DNA of 64,000 nt from NCBI RefSeq assembly GCF_000350225.1, contig NW_005179250.1:1-64000 (forward strand). The letters are read 5' to 3'. How positions within the stretch are numbered: the first letter of the stretch is position 1; each line of letters begins with the position of its first letter. Below are positions 10,101-18,189 of this stretch, piece by piece. The DNA comes from Chondrus crispus (Eukaryota; Rhodophyta; Florideophyceae; Gigartinales; Gigartinaceae). Under the pieces are notes generated by a model that was not told the origin of the DNA, made no database searches, and worked only from the letters and a program-made list of their open reading frames with translations. Made by a program: the position numbers and the translations under genes.

Positions 10101-11223
10101 TGAGGAGATGACAGAACACATGATATTGACGAACAGGCGACGAGCTGGAGAATTGGTGCTAGCTTTTTTCCACAGTGTTTTTGTGAGCAGAACGGGGAGT
10201 TGCGGGGTCAAGGGTGGTGGAAGAGAGTTTGAAGCGTTGTTTTCATTATTGCAGGAGCTTGTGGAGAAATCGGCTTTTGACAAGTATGTCGTGGATGTGG
10301 TTCTGGATTTTCTGAAATGCGCAGTAGATCTGAGTATACCTGAGGATGTACGAAGCTGCCTCGTATGGATGCGAAGGTTGATAGCAAGATCACTGAGATT
10401 GGATCAGTTGGATTGTCTTTGTCGTAGTTTTGAAGAAATAATTGGAGCGGAACGAGGGCAAGGAGTGGCTATCCGTCGAAAGCAGTTCTTCATGGACAGT
10501 GAGGTGACCGAGTACGACGTGTGTACTGTTAACATTTTAGAAAAGACTCTTCTGGAACGCCGGATTGAGGAGCATGATGATGTCGGGGCGATGAACGATC
10601 TAGGACTGATGCTGCATAACGGCGCAGAAGGAGTGGAAGCCGATGCGGTACGTGCAATGGAGCTGTATGAGCTTGCCATATCGAAAGGCATTAAAAGCTC
10701 TGCGATGAACAGCCTAGGTCGTTTGTTGGAGACCGGAGGGAAGGGGGTCGAGAAGGATGCGGTACGAGCCAAGGAGTTGTTCCAGCTTGCAATCAATGAG
10801 CATGGTCATGTTGGGGCGATGAACAATCTAGGACTGATGGTGGAGGAGGGCGCAGAAGGAGTAGAAGCCGATGCGGTACGCGCAATGGAGCTTTATGAGC
10901 TTGCAATATCGAAAGGCAGGAACGGCATCGCGATGTACAATCTCGGTATCTTGCTGAGAGACGGGGCGGAGGGTTTGGATTGCAATTTGGTGCGCGCGGC
11001 TGAGCTGTTTGAGATGGCCATTGAAGAGAGCAACGATACAGACGCATTGGTGGAACTCGGAAATCTGTTACGCGATGGAGCGGAAGGAGTCGAGCGGGAT
11101 ACAGATCGTGCATGCAGATTGTACGAGAGGGCCATCCAAGAGGACAACCATTCCAAGGCTGTAGAGAATCTTTCTGCGCTGCGCGATGCTGAGATGAATG
11201 AGGTCACAGAAGACGGAGATTGA
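7125..11223 (+). CDS. Membrane protein with C-terminal Sel1 repeats, one intron
   Basis: Two overlapping open frames (7125-8762 and 8671-11223) read best as one gene of two exons, 7125-8621 and 8785-11223. A strong donor, GTGAGTAAG at 8622, and an acceptor, CATTCCAG ending at 8784, remove 163 nt in phase 0. The product would be about 1311 residues. Residues 11-33, 45-67 and 76-98 are hydrophobic helices. Residues 100-1090 have no domain I recognise and include charged, Glu-rich stretches. From about 1095 to the C-terminus come five full Sel1-type units of about 38 residues plus a partial one, with the pattern GAMNNLGLMxxxGAEGVExDAVRAMELYExAI. Sel1 repeats form alpha-alpha solenoids that bind partner proteins, so a membrane-anchored scaffold is plausible. 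The start has good support: the ATG in CAATATGGCC opens straight into the first helix. If the splice is wrong, these are two adjacent genes. Confidence 0.72.
8622..8784 (+). other. Likely spliceosomal intron, 163 nt
   Basis: The donor GTGAGTAAG is near the eukaryotic consensus, the acceptor is CATTCCAG, and the length is not a multiple of three. Removal joins the frame ending ...MQFL to the one starting FGVVGQEFEQ, with codon phase 0 on both sides. That explains why two long open frames on the same strand overlap. Confidence 0.62.
10570..11190 (+). other. Sel1-like repeat region of the host gene
   Basis: Five 38-codon units and a partial sixth. Units share AMNxLGxxLxxGAEGVExDxVRAxELYExAI. 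Units 1 and 3 are nearly the same at DNA level, suggesting recent duplication of a two-unit block; the last two are more diverged. Confidence 0.85.
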
Positions 11224-11455
11224 ACGATTTCAGAAGTCAGCAAGAGCACTCTCCCGAACGGAGATGGCGGGTGCCGTCGGGGAGAGCAGAAGATAAAACC
11301 CGAGGCTCAAGGCGAGTAGAGTTCCCTTCGTTAAGACCCCTGTAGAAGATGGGATAAAGACGTGGTTCCTACCGTCCGGCAGCGACGGATAGATCGCCTA
11401 TGCCGAGTTCAACTCCTTTATCGGGACAATGAACTCGGAGGCTGCGGCCGGCGCT
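11224..11455. other. 3' flank of the Sel1-repeat gene
   Basis: No gene. It holds a short inverted repeat CTCTCCC/GGGGAGAG at about 11249-11287 and GATAAAA near 11291, which could relate to 3' end formation. It ends with GCGCT, the left copy of the target duplication of element G. Confidence 0.4.
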
Positions 11456-11739
11456 TGCGGTAGGAATGTTAGTCGCGAGAGGATGTTGGCACTCAGTTTC
11501 CCTGATCGCGCGCAGTGGAGGGAGCGGAGCGGAGGTGATCGAGCGAGGCGAAGTTGCAGGCTACAAAGCCACCGGAGGTCCCTGTGTCTTTTTCTCCCCT
11601 CCAGATTTCTACCCTCTTTAATTTCCCCTTGTATAAATACCCGATATTTCCATTAGTATCCGGGGACCGCCGGCGCACCGCCGCGGACACTGTAGGCCGC
11701 TTAGGGCTAGCGTTGTCCTTGCTGTACAACTCCACGACA
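11456..11739 (-). repeat. 3' LTR of element G
   Basis: Direct repeat of 16691-16975, TG...CA ends, preceded by target-duplication copy GCGCT. A GGGGGGTG purine run on the - strand lies against its inner edge (about 11740-11750), fitting a polypurine tract. TATAAATA occurs on the + strand at 11632-11639, facing into the element's antisense ORF. Confidence 0.92.
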
Positions 11740-12115
11740 CACCCCCCGTCGGGCCACGACTGACAGCGGCCGGCGCGGCACGCACGCCGACGCCGCGGTA
11801 TATCCGTCGTCGCGCGGCCTGACACCCTTCCAGCCCTCACCCGGTGGCCGTTCTTTACGAGAACCGCCCGCGGCGCTGGAGTTATTGGCGTCCTCATTTG
11901 CTCCCCTTCTACGATTTCCTGCCCCGTTTTCCCTCGTGGAACGTTCCAACCCCCTTCTGTCCGTCCCTACCTTTGCGCGCGCGCGACCGCACCGCTCTGC
12001 ACAATTCCCCTCGACCTTTCCGCACATCATATCCACCGCTGCGCCTTGCCTCAATTGCTGAGCTACCACCCTGACCGCAACCGAGAAAAGAGCCTGTGGG
12101 CCACGGTACGGAGGG
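11740..12115. other. Interval between 3' LTR of G and antisense ORF
   Basis: GC-rich and without a convincing protein frame. It would be 5' leader if the antisense ORF were transcribed from the LTR-internal TATA box. Confidence 0.4.
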
Positions 12116-13036
12116 GTGAAGGCGAGGCCAGCGATGGAAGGCGCGCGGTGGATCACCATCCGGGGCAAGCGGTTGCGGCTCAAGGCTGTAGGAATGGACG
12201 GCAAGACCGGTCGTGCGCAATTGAAAGGTGGTTTCGAGGTTCGGTTGGTCAACGAGGAGGAGTTGGTGAGGAGCTTGCGATTGCCACGGTCGGTCTCGGA
12301 GGAGATGTGGGCTTGGTTGGAGGTCCGTCCTGGTCGAGAGCACTCCGAAAGTCGGCTAGCGGATGTTGGGTTCTTCAGCCATTGGGGCTCAAGGGTCCTG
12401 GAGCTGCATGTAGATCACAATGAATATGCAATTCGGCGTATCGTATTCGCGTCTGGGGATGATAGACGTTTCGGCAGGCGAGGGTACCATGCCTCCTCAG
12501 ATGATCGCTGGGGTTCTCGCTCCTTCTGGCCAATAGATTTCTACACCATGAAGTTTCATCAGGTCCTGGGGACTTTGGACCAGATGGCGGAGCTCTGCAG
12601 TGAAATTGACACTGACCTGGAGGTCTGCAGAAATTCGAGTGGCGCCCCGATCAATGTGAAAGTTTCTTACGATCTCCGCGCCCAGGCTCAGTACTTGGAC
12701 AATTTGCACTTAGCGTGCACAAGGCGGATGGATCGCTTCTTCAGAGTCCGATGCCCCGGTGCTCGCAGCGACTCGTCTGCAGCAGTGCCGCTTCGGTCAG
12801 ATATACGTAACTTTGTGTACTCTCCGCGTGAGCAATTCCTTCGAGCGTCCATTGGTAATGGTCTGCAGGCATTGGCCGGAGAGTCGGTAGCGATGGAAAT
12901 GATGTCCTTAAAGCCGACATCTTCAGCCAGCATTGCACAATCAGGCGCATGGTTGGAGAGAGAGCTGCATGCTTACCGCCTCGAGAAGTTTGCCCTTCCG
13001 GATGGACTGGAGGAAGAGGAATGGTTGGTCACCTAA
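12116..13036 (+). CDS. Antisense ORF 1 inside element G (306 codons)
   Basis: An open frame opposite to the retroelement genes, starting about 380 bp inside the 3' LTR. The composition is that of a normal soluble protein, with balanced charge and hydrophobicity (for example ITIRGKRLRLKAVGMDGK and FYTMKFHQVLGTLDQMAEL). I recognise no family. It occupies the place where RT-RNase H would sit in a copia-order element. It may be a captured host gene or an accessory ORF of the element. The + strand TATAAATA in the neighbouring LTR gives a possible promoter. An adjoining ORF at 13052-13291 has the same style. Confidence 0.55.
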   Translation: MKARPAMEGARWITIRGKRLRLKAVGMDGKTGRAQLKGGFEVRLVNEEELVRSLRLPRSVSEEMWAWLEVRPGREHSESRLADVGFFSHWGSRVLELHVDHNEYAIRRIVFASGDDRRFGRRGYHASSDDRWGSRSFWPIDFYTMKFHQVLGTLDQMAELCSEIDTDLEVCRNSSGAPINVKVSYDLRAQAQYLDNLHLACTRRMDRFFRVRCPGARSDSSAAVPLRSDIRNFVYSPREQFLRASIGNGLQALAGESVAMEMMSLKPTSSASIAQSGAWLERELHAYRLEKFALPDGLEEEEWLVT

Positions 13037-13051
13037 CCAGACGGGATCTTT

Positions 13052-13291
13052 TTGGCGAGGCTTGGGGCACTGGACTCTTCTGGAGAGAACATAGACCACG
13101 TCGTGGTTGTTGACGCCAAGAGACAGCTTGTTTATGAACCTGCCGAACGTTTTGCATTGAGGATGAGTTCAGGCACCTTGCGCGCTTGTGTCCGGGATGG
13201 AGTCGACCTCCTTAGCATTCCCGAGCTTTGTCAAGCAGCCACCGAGGGACAAACTGCAGCCGGAATTCCGAAGCATTCTTGTCTCCAATGA
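13052..13291 (+). CDS. Antisense ORF 2 inside element G (79 codons)
   Basis: A short protein-like frame next to antisense ORF 1 on the same strand. It contains NIDHVVVVDAKRQLVYEPAE, a pattern of His, then Asp a few residues on, within two beta strands. That resembles the second half of papain-like or C39-like cysteine peptidase folds. The resemblance is weak and the assignment is only suggestive. It overlaps the end of the sense-strand integrase frame. Confidence 0.4.
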   Translation: MARLGALDSSGENIDHVVVVDAKRQLVYEPAERFALRMSSGTLRACVRDGVDLLSIPELCQAATEGQTAAGIPKHSCLQ

Positions 13292-14471
13292 CCGACTTGA
13301 CTTGACGCAGAACGTCCTGCTCCACGGATTGAAGTTCAAACGGCAGCCCTGGGGGCGGAGTTACTCGCACTTCACCTATGTCTTTCTCAGGGCGAGGTGG
13401 GTTAGACGGTTGGTTGAGAGTTCGCTGCTGCTTCCTCGAGACGGATGAAGCGCCATTTTCCCGTAGGGGCTTCACTAAGCTAGCTCTACCTGGAGACGTC
13501 CTGGTATTCGCCAAGAAAGCAGGCTCTTCTCGGAAGTAGCTTGCAACGTCTCCATTAGCAGGCGCTCTTGAGTCCGGTTTGTCGCCTCTGTACCCAAGAA
13601 TGTCCTTTTGGTGCGGAAGTTGGTCTTCATTTTCATCTTCCCAAGGGAAACATGCAGGAAGACCATCATCAGGCAGCAAGGCTTGGGGGCGAGACTGAGA
13701 GTTGTTTTTACCCTGCTGGGAGTTTGCAATCGCTGCGTCGTCCGTATCGACAACGGAATACGGTCGCGGAAAAACGTAACCAATCTGGTCTAGATCTAGC
13801 AGCAAGGGTGACCTTAGGGCTATACGAACATCCTCATACGCAGCGCGTATGGGCATACCACGGTGTTCCGGGTTGTTCGATATGACGACCATGTGTGGCT
13901 CCACGTTACGCACGTAGCTAGTTTCCCATTTGCCACACTTGACATTGCGCTTAAAGTAGTAGACGAGAACATCACGTCGAAGGTCTGTGGGTTCGACAGA
14001 ATTTGGTGATCGCCCCTTGTCCAGCATGGAGAGAGCCCGGCGGGCAAGTTGCTCTCCGTGGGCAGCGGTGATTTCTTCTGACACAACGCTTTTCGGCAGT
14101 CCAGCGATTGAAGGAGTATATCCTCTGGCAAGTTCAAAGCTGCTCATTCTCTTGCTACCGTACAGAACGTTGCTGATATATGTTGCGCGAGAAAGGACAT
14201 CAGACTTCTCGACTTCCATGTCACGTACCTGGATGAAGAACTGCGCATCTTTGGTCATTCGTTGAGCGATCAACCGGACCACCGCGTTCTTACTCTCCAC
14301 CACTCCAAGCTTATTGTGTCTTCGGGCAGGACGTGGCTGAAACTTGGCACCTACGTATTGCAAGCAGCTCTTAAGCACGGAGTTGTTGAACTCAGGATGG
14401 GATGATACAACAGCTGGAGGACCGTGTACATTACACCACTGGTTGTCGAAGGCACGGGATGCTTCTTCCAT
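13212..14471 (-). CDS. Element G integrase, C-terminal part
   Basis: The first 60 residues continue a retroviral-type integrase core (NVHGPPAVVSSHPEFNNSVL, then LGVVESKNAVVRLIAQRM, the region carrying the catalytic Glu of the family). The rest resembles the C-terminal tail of copia integrases: an SH3-like DNA-binding region (LRRDVLVYYFKRNVKCGKWE), then a disordered, Pro- and Ser-rich region. It lies downstream of the protease-integrase segment in the same element. Confidence 0.75.
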   Translation of the reverse strand: MEEASRAFDNQWCNVHGPPAVVSSHPEFNNSVLKSCLQYVGAKFQPRPARRHNKLGVVESKNAVVRLIAQRMTKDAQFFIQVRDMEVEKSDVLSRATYISNVLYGSKRMSSFELARGYTPSIAGLPKSVVSEEITAAHGEQLARRALSMLDKGRSPNSVEPTDLRRDVLVYYFKRNVKCGKWETSYVRNVEPHMVVISNNPEHRGMPIRAAYEDVRIALRSPLLLDLDQIGYVFPRPYSVVDTDDAAIANSQQGKNNSQSRPQALLPDDGLPACFPWEDENEDQLPHQKDILGYRGDKPDSRAPANGDVASYFREEPAFLANTRTSPGRASLVKPLRENGASSVSRKQQRTLNQPSNPPRPEKDIGEVRVTPPPGLPFELQSVEQDVLRQVKSVIGDKNASEFRLQFVPRWLLDKAREC

Positions 14472-15245
14472 CTATCTTGAAGACATAAGAGAGGTAACCG
14501 AAAGACCGGTGTGGACATCGACGATATGGAGGATGGGTTGATTGCCGAGCTCTGTGAGATACATGTAGTCTAGTTGAACGTGATCGTTGAAGGATGTGAG
14601 GAGCTTTCCGAAGGAGACCTTTCGTGAGTTAGAAGGTCGTCCGGTGCTCTTGCAGGATGTACATTTCGATGCAACTGTTCTGAGGGCTTGTCTTAGCACA
14701 GGGGAGAGAATGGATCCTCTTTTAAACAGCTCGAGCATGTCCTGAAGGGGCAAGTGGGAAGAGCCGTGGAGCTTGAGTGCAAACCTTTTTGCCACCTTCC
14801 CGTCCATATACTTGCTTCTTCCAAACGGTTGAGACCTTTGTCTTGACATGAGGGAGCGGAAAGATGCGAAGTACGTTTCGAAAGACGAAGTCTTCGAAGG
14901 GACCTCGACCAAGTACGTCCTCTTGGCATCCTTATCAGCTGGAGATATTTGTTCACTGTACGTCTGAAGTATGACCTCTTCCTGAGAGAGGCCGCATGCT
15001 CCAGCTGGGATGACAAGAGCGTTCTCCGGTCCAAGCAGTCTTGATTTGTGGAGTATTTCGTTGCCGAGAAGAAGGAAGCCGAATCCCTTGGTGACATAGA
15101 ACGGGATCTTGATCGTTGTTCCGTGCATGTCGGTAACGGGCATGTCCCATATGGCAACGAAAAGTTCGGCTTCGCCGCACTCCATTCCATAACCATGGTA
15201 GAACGGTTGGCAGTCAAGAGGACGAATTGATAGCTTGATTCCCAT
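14472..15245 (-). CDS. Element G protease-like and integrase N-terminal segment
   Basis: Just upstream on this strand (about 15290) a LDVGCPRSVGG sequence sits where copia aspartic proteases have their active-site loop, and the first 90 residues continue a protease-like beta fold (FGFLLLGNEILHKS). Residues 165-205 carry an HHCC-type zinc-binding region (KLHGSSHLP, then SKCTSCKSTGRPSN), and residues 220-250 start the integrase core (VQLDYMYLTELGNQPILHIVD). Organisation and sequence resemble the protease-integrase segment of element D (44871-46169). Confidence 0.8.
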   Translation of the reverse strand: MGIKLSIRPLDCQPFYHGYGMECGEAELFVAIWDMPVTDMHGTTIKIPFYVTKGFGFLLLGNEILHKSRLLGPENALVIPAGACGLSQEEVILQTYSEQISPADKDAKRTYLVEVPSKTSSFETYFASFRSLMSRQRSQPFGRSKYMDGKVAKRFALKLHGSSHLPLQDMLELFKRGSILSPVLRQALRTVASKCTSCKSTGRPSNSRKVSFGKLLTSFNDHVQLDYMYLTELGNQPILHIVDVHTGLSVTSLMSSR

Positions 15246-15373
15246 TTTTACGCAAAGTGTGGCTGCCGATTGGATGCCACCGACGCTTCGCGGGCAGCCA
15301 ACGTCTAGAATTGGATTGGGGTCCTCACGCGGGGAAAAGACGTCGGACTTAGCTCCTCGCCTGGAGATGAGAC

Positions 15374-15892
15374 TTAGTTGTCTCTGCGTCCCAGACGGGA
15401 GCCCGGACGAAAAACCCCTGGGGACGGGTGCCCGTTGCTCGTGTCCCTGAAACGGTCGTTTCCTGGCGTTCTTCGTCTCTTTGCGTGATAGTCAGACGTT
15501 GCGCAGCGCAGGTCCCCTCGGAGGTGCCCGTGTTCACCGCAGTCCGCGCAGGTAGTCCTGTAGGCGCTAGTGCCTGATTCGTCGTGGGGGCGCTTGCGCC
15601 TTGCTCTGGGCGGCTTCTGATTTCGTCCACGGCTTCCCATACGTCTAGCATCATTCAAAGCGAGGTGATGGGATCCTCCTACAGAGGCTTTATGCCCTAC
15701 TGCGAGAAGTGCTTGTCGAACGTTGCGCTGAACTAGGCTCTCAACGTCCCTCATGCTCATCGAGGATCCTGGGCTTGACGTGAGCGTCAAATTTCCGAGA
15801 ACGGAAACGGCGTCATCCACGTAGAGCTTGCATGGCTTCTTCTTGGACAAGATGATACTGGATACGGAATTTTCCGCTGCTTCTTCTTCCAT
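15374..15892 (-). CDS. Element G zinc-knuckle segment
   Basis: A gag C-terminal segment. CADCGEHGHLRGDLRC is a CCHC-like zinc knuckle of the kind that binds the element's RNA, following a basic Arg-rich stretch (RRMGSRGRNQKPPRARRKRP). It lies between the gag frame and the protease region. Confidence 0.65.
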   Translation of the reverse strand: MEEEAAENSVSSIILSKKKPCKLYVDDAVSVLGNLTLTSSPGSSMSMRDVESLVQRNVRQALLAVGHKASVGGSHHLALNDARRMGSRGRNQKPPRARRKRPHDESGTSAYRTTCADCGEHGHLRGDLRCATSDYHAKRRRTPGNDRFRDTSNGHPSPGVFRPGSRLGRRDN

Positions 15893-16000
15893 CGGGGAGG
15901 TTCAGAGCTTATGAAACGCACCCTGAATTTTCTTCCCTGTCCCTCTTGCTCGAGAGCGGTACTTAATTGGTGCCTTTCGTAGTCCCTTTTCATCGTCCTT

Positions 16001-16687
16001 TCAGAAGTACAGTGGTCCTTGGAGATCTTCTGCATTTGCAAGAACTAGCTTGAATTCTTCCAGGGCCTTGGTGGGAAATGACTTCGTTGTGGGAGGATTC
16101 ATCTCAACTGCACGTGCCTCAGCCAGGGAAATCAGCTGTAGCTTGGCATTGGTGAGAGTCCCTTCTTCTAAGTTGGCGTTGTGAAGCATTGTGATTGCAA
16201 GGACTTCACCGATCTGGGAGGACGTAGAGGCGTTGGAGTGCATAAGATGCTCGACAGCTAATCCTCGAAATCTGGAGACGAAAACAGAGAGATCCTCATT
16301 CTTTCTTCGACGGCAGGTCGATACCTTATGAAAAGGATTGATAAGGCGTGAGACCATAGAAATCGGAGGGTCGATGGCGATGAGATTGACTATATCTCGA
16401 ACCGCTGCCACTTGATCGTCTTGTTTGAAATCTATGGTTCTTGCCGTCTGTGCCTCATCGACGATTGATTGCTGGGCACTGGGCAAGCCACGCTCATATA
16501 GCTGGCGCCCAAGGGTCGCATAGACCGTGGAGTAGGCACGGTCCGTGCCGCGGTCGGCAGCGGACTTAATATGGTCGACCCAGCGAGCGACTTTACGCCG
16601 CCATTCTTGTAGATCTCTTTCTGGGTAAGAGTAGGGAGGATCTAAACGACTCTCGCGATCGCGAGCCGAGCCACTCCCTGGGCCCAT
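16001..16687 (-). CDS. Element G gag capsid-like ORF
   Basis: Reading begins 4 bases inside the 5' LTR-PBS junction. The region from about residue 25 to 210 is alpha-helical, with EWRRKVARWVDHIKSAADRG and a helix-rich stretch ending AVEMNPPTTKSF, as expected for a copia-type capsid domain. It packages element RNA into virus-like particles. No specific database family can be named by eye. Confidence 0.7.
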   Translation of the reverse strand: MGPGSGSARDRESRLDPPYSYPERDLQEWRRKVARWVDHIKSAADRGTDRAYSTVYATLGRQLYERGLPSAQQSIVDEAQTARTIDFKQDDQVAAVRDIVNLIAIDPPISMVSRLINPFHKVSTCRRRKNEDLSVFVSRFRGLAVEHLMHSNASTSSQIGEVLAITMLHNANLEEGTLTNAKLQLISLAEARAVEMNPPTTKSFPTKALEEFKLVLANAEDLQGPLYF

Positions 16688-16690
16688 AAC
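16678..16690 (-). other. Primer-binding site, tRNA-iMet anticodon half
   Basis: The + strand reads CTGGGCCCATAAC immediately against the 5' LTR of G, which is the anticodon stem-loop of eukaryotic initiator tRNA-Met. On the element's sense strand it is GTTATGGGCCCAG. Drosophila copia and yeast Ty5 are known to prime from a cleaved iMet half-molecule in this way. Confidence 0.85.
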
Positions 16691-16975
16691 TGCGGTAGGA
16701 ATGTTAGTCGCGAGAGGATGTTGGCACTCAGTTTCCCTGATCGCGCGTAGTGGAGGGAGCGGAGCGGAGGTGATCGAGCGAGGCGAAGTTGCAGGCTACA
16801 AAGCCACCGGAGGTCCCTGTGTCTTTTTTCTCCCCTCCAGATTTCTACCCTCTTTAATTTCCCCTTGTATAAATACCCGATATTTCCATTAGTATTCGGG
16901 GACCGCCGGCGCACCGCCGCGGACACTGTAGGCCGCTTAGGGCTAGCGTTGTCCTCGCTGTACAACTCCGCGACA
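16691..16975 (-). repeat. 5' LTR of element G
   Basis: Direct repeat of 11456-11739 with about five differences. It is flanked by GCGCT at 16976-16980. TATAAATA is on the + strand at 16868-16875, pointing out of the element. Confidence 0.92.
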
Positions 16976-16982
16976 GCGCTAA

Positions 16983-17462
16983 TGTCTAGACGACCGTCAA
17001 TTTGACCTCATATGAGGCCGGTTTTTTTCAAAAAAATATAAATTAAATCGAAACTTTAAAAAGTCAGTTTGGACACCATTTCTTTAACGTATACGCCCGC
17101 GGCAATAACATCTTGCAAAACATTGGAATGGCGGTTGTCAATGCACAGAGAGACTAATGAGAATCTAATGAAATAATAAATTAAGAATCTAATGAAGTTT
17201 CAATGATCAGTTGACTTTTTAAACAGGCGTTTTGGTTTCGAAGATACATAAAACGTTTTGAGGTTGGTCAAAAAGGCTCCCTTTTTGTGCATTTTAAAAA
17301 TGGCTGGAAAAGACGTGCAGATCTCATTAAACTCCATCCTTCCGCAACGCAGAAGTCAACTGCGGTGGCGAGAGTATATTTTTCCATCTTGTTGAGTTAG
17401 CGCAAGTCGAGAAAAAATAAGTTGAAAAGTGACCTCATATGAGGTCATTTGTCACCTAGACA
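16983..17462. mobile_element. piggyBac-type MITE, 480 bp
   Basis: Ends TGTCTAGACGAC... and ...GTCACCTAGACA match the ends of the adjacent full piggyBac element, including a subterminal palindrome CCTCATATGAGG or CCTCATATGAGGTC close to each end. The flanks are CTAA (16979-16982) and CTAG (17463-17466), a near-match four-base target pair. The interior is AT-rich and without a gene. It sits 7 bp from the end of element G. A nonautonomous derivative mobilised by the neighbouring transposase type is the obvious reading. Confidence 0.85.
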
Positions 17463-17678
17463 CTAGGGCGCCCGCCTCAGGCTGCACTCGGAACGGAGAA
17501 CGGAATCAGGACTTGTCGAGGTGGCGCAACGGAGGAGTCCTTTTGCTCTCGCCGCGTCGCCGCTTTAGCTTTCAACACTCATTTGACCTGTTGTGGTTGG
17601 TCGCTGGAGCCATCCACGGGCATCCCCGACTACCCCGAACCGGTTAAGCAGCTTCGTTCGGTCGTGCCGTCTTTCGCC
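17463..17678. other. Spacer between the two piggyBac-type elements
   Basis: About 216 bp of GC-richer DNA with no gene recognised. Confidence 0.4.
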
Positions 17679-17849
17679 TTAGTGTCTAGACGACCGGCAA
17701 TTTGCCTCATATGAGGTCAAATGCTCTACCGTAAAATTTAAACAAAATTTACGATTTTCGCAAGTATAGAACAAAAGGAGCACAATTTTTACGAAGTAGA
17801 ACTTTGAACGACTATAAAGACAACTATAAACGACTAGTTAGTAACTGAC

Positions 17850-17915
17850 AAGCCAGCTCAGTGGTCTGCAAGGATCGCTGAGTCTTAGAGGCCGGGGTTC
17901 AACTCCTCGCTGAGC
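17850..17915 (+). other. tRNA-like sequence with A and B boxes
   Basis: AGCTCAGTGGT (17856-17866) matches a tRNA A box and GGGTTCAACTCC (17896-17907) a B box, at normal spacing, and the T arm folds with five pairs (CGGGG with CTCCTCG region). The acceptor and anticodon stems do not pair well, so this is more likely a tRNA-derived (SINE-like) pol III promoter remnant than a working tRNA gene. It lies in the noncoding flank of the piggyBac element. Confidence 0.35.
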
Positions 17916-18189
17916 ACTTTAGTGGTCGAAAAATCCCTTCGGGGATCTCGATGGTTCTTGTTCGTGACCTGCAGCCCAGGACGCTTTATAGCGCCCACTT
18001 GAACATGAGATTGAATACGGTGACATCTCATAAAGGGGCATTCCGACACGGCTGCAGGTCTTCCAAGCAAGTCTTTAGACGCAGGATAGAACCATAGGGG
18101 GCAAAAGGAGTTTTTTATCTCTTTTTGCTCTATTTTACTCAAATGCTGACCCATTTAGTCAGTTTTAAAGGCCTAGAACGCTTTAAGCA

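Larger units (their letters stand above)
11456..16975 (-). mobile_element. Copia-type element G without visible RT
   Basis: LTRs of 284 and 285 bp flank a 4.95-kb interior, and the 5-bp duplication GCGCT occurs on both sides (11451-11455 and 16976-16980). Sense genes are on the - strand: gag, a zinc-knuckle segment, a protease-like domain and integrase. Between integrase and the 3' (left) LTR, where copia-order elements carry reverse transcriptase and RNase H, I see neither; the space is taken by ORFs on the opposite strand. The LTRs differ at about five positions, roughly 98% identity, so insertion is fairly recent. The element looks broken in several places and is probably non-autonomous. 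A tRNA-iMet anticodon-type primer site adjoins the 5' LTR. Confidence 0.88.

Noticed and set aside
17850-17915. A functional tRNA gene
   Set aside because: Acceptor and anticodon stems do not pair, so only a tRNA-like remnant is reported.
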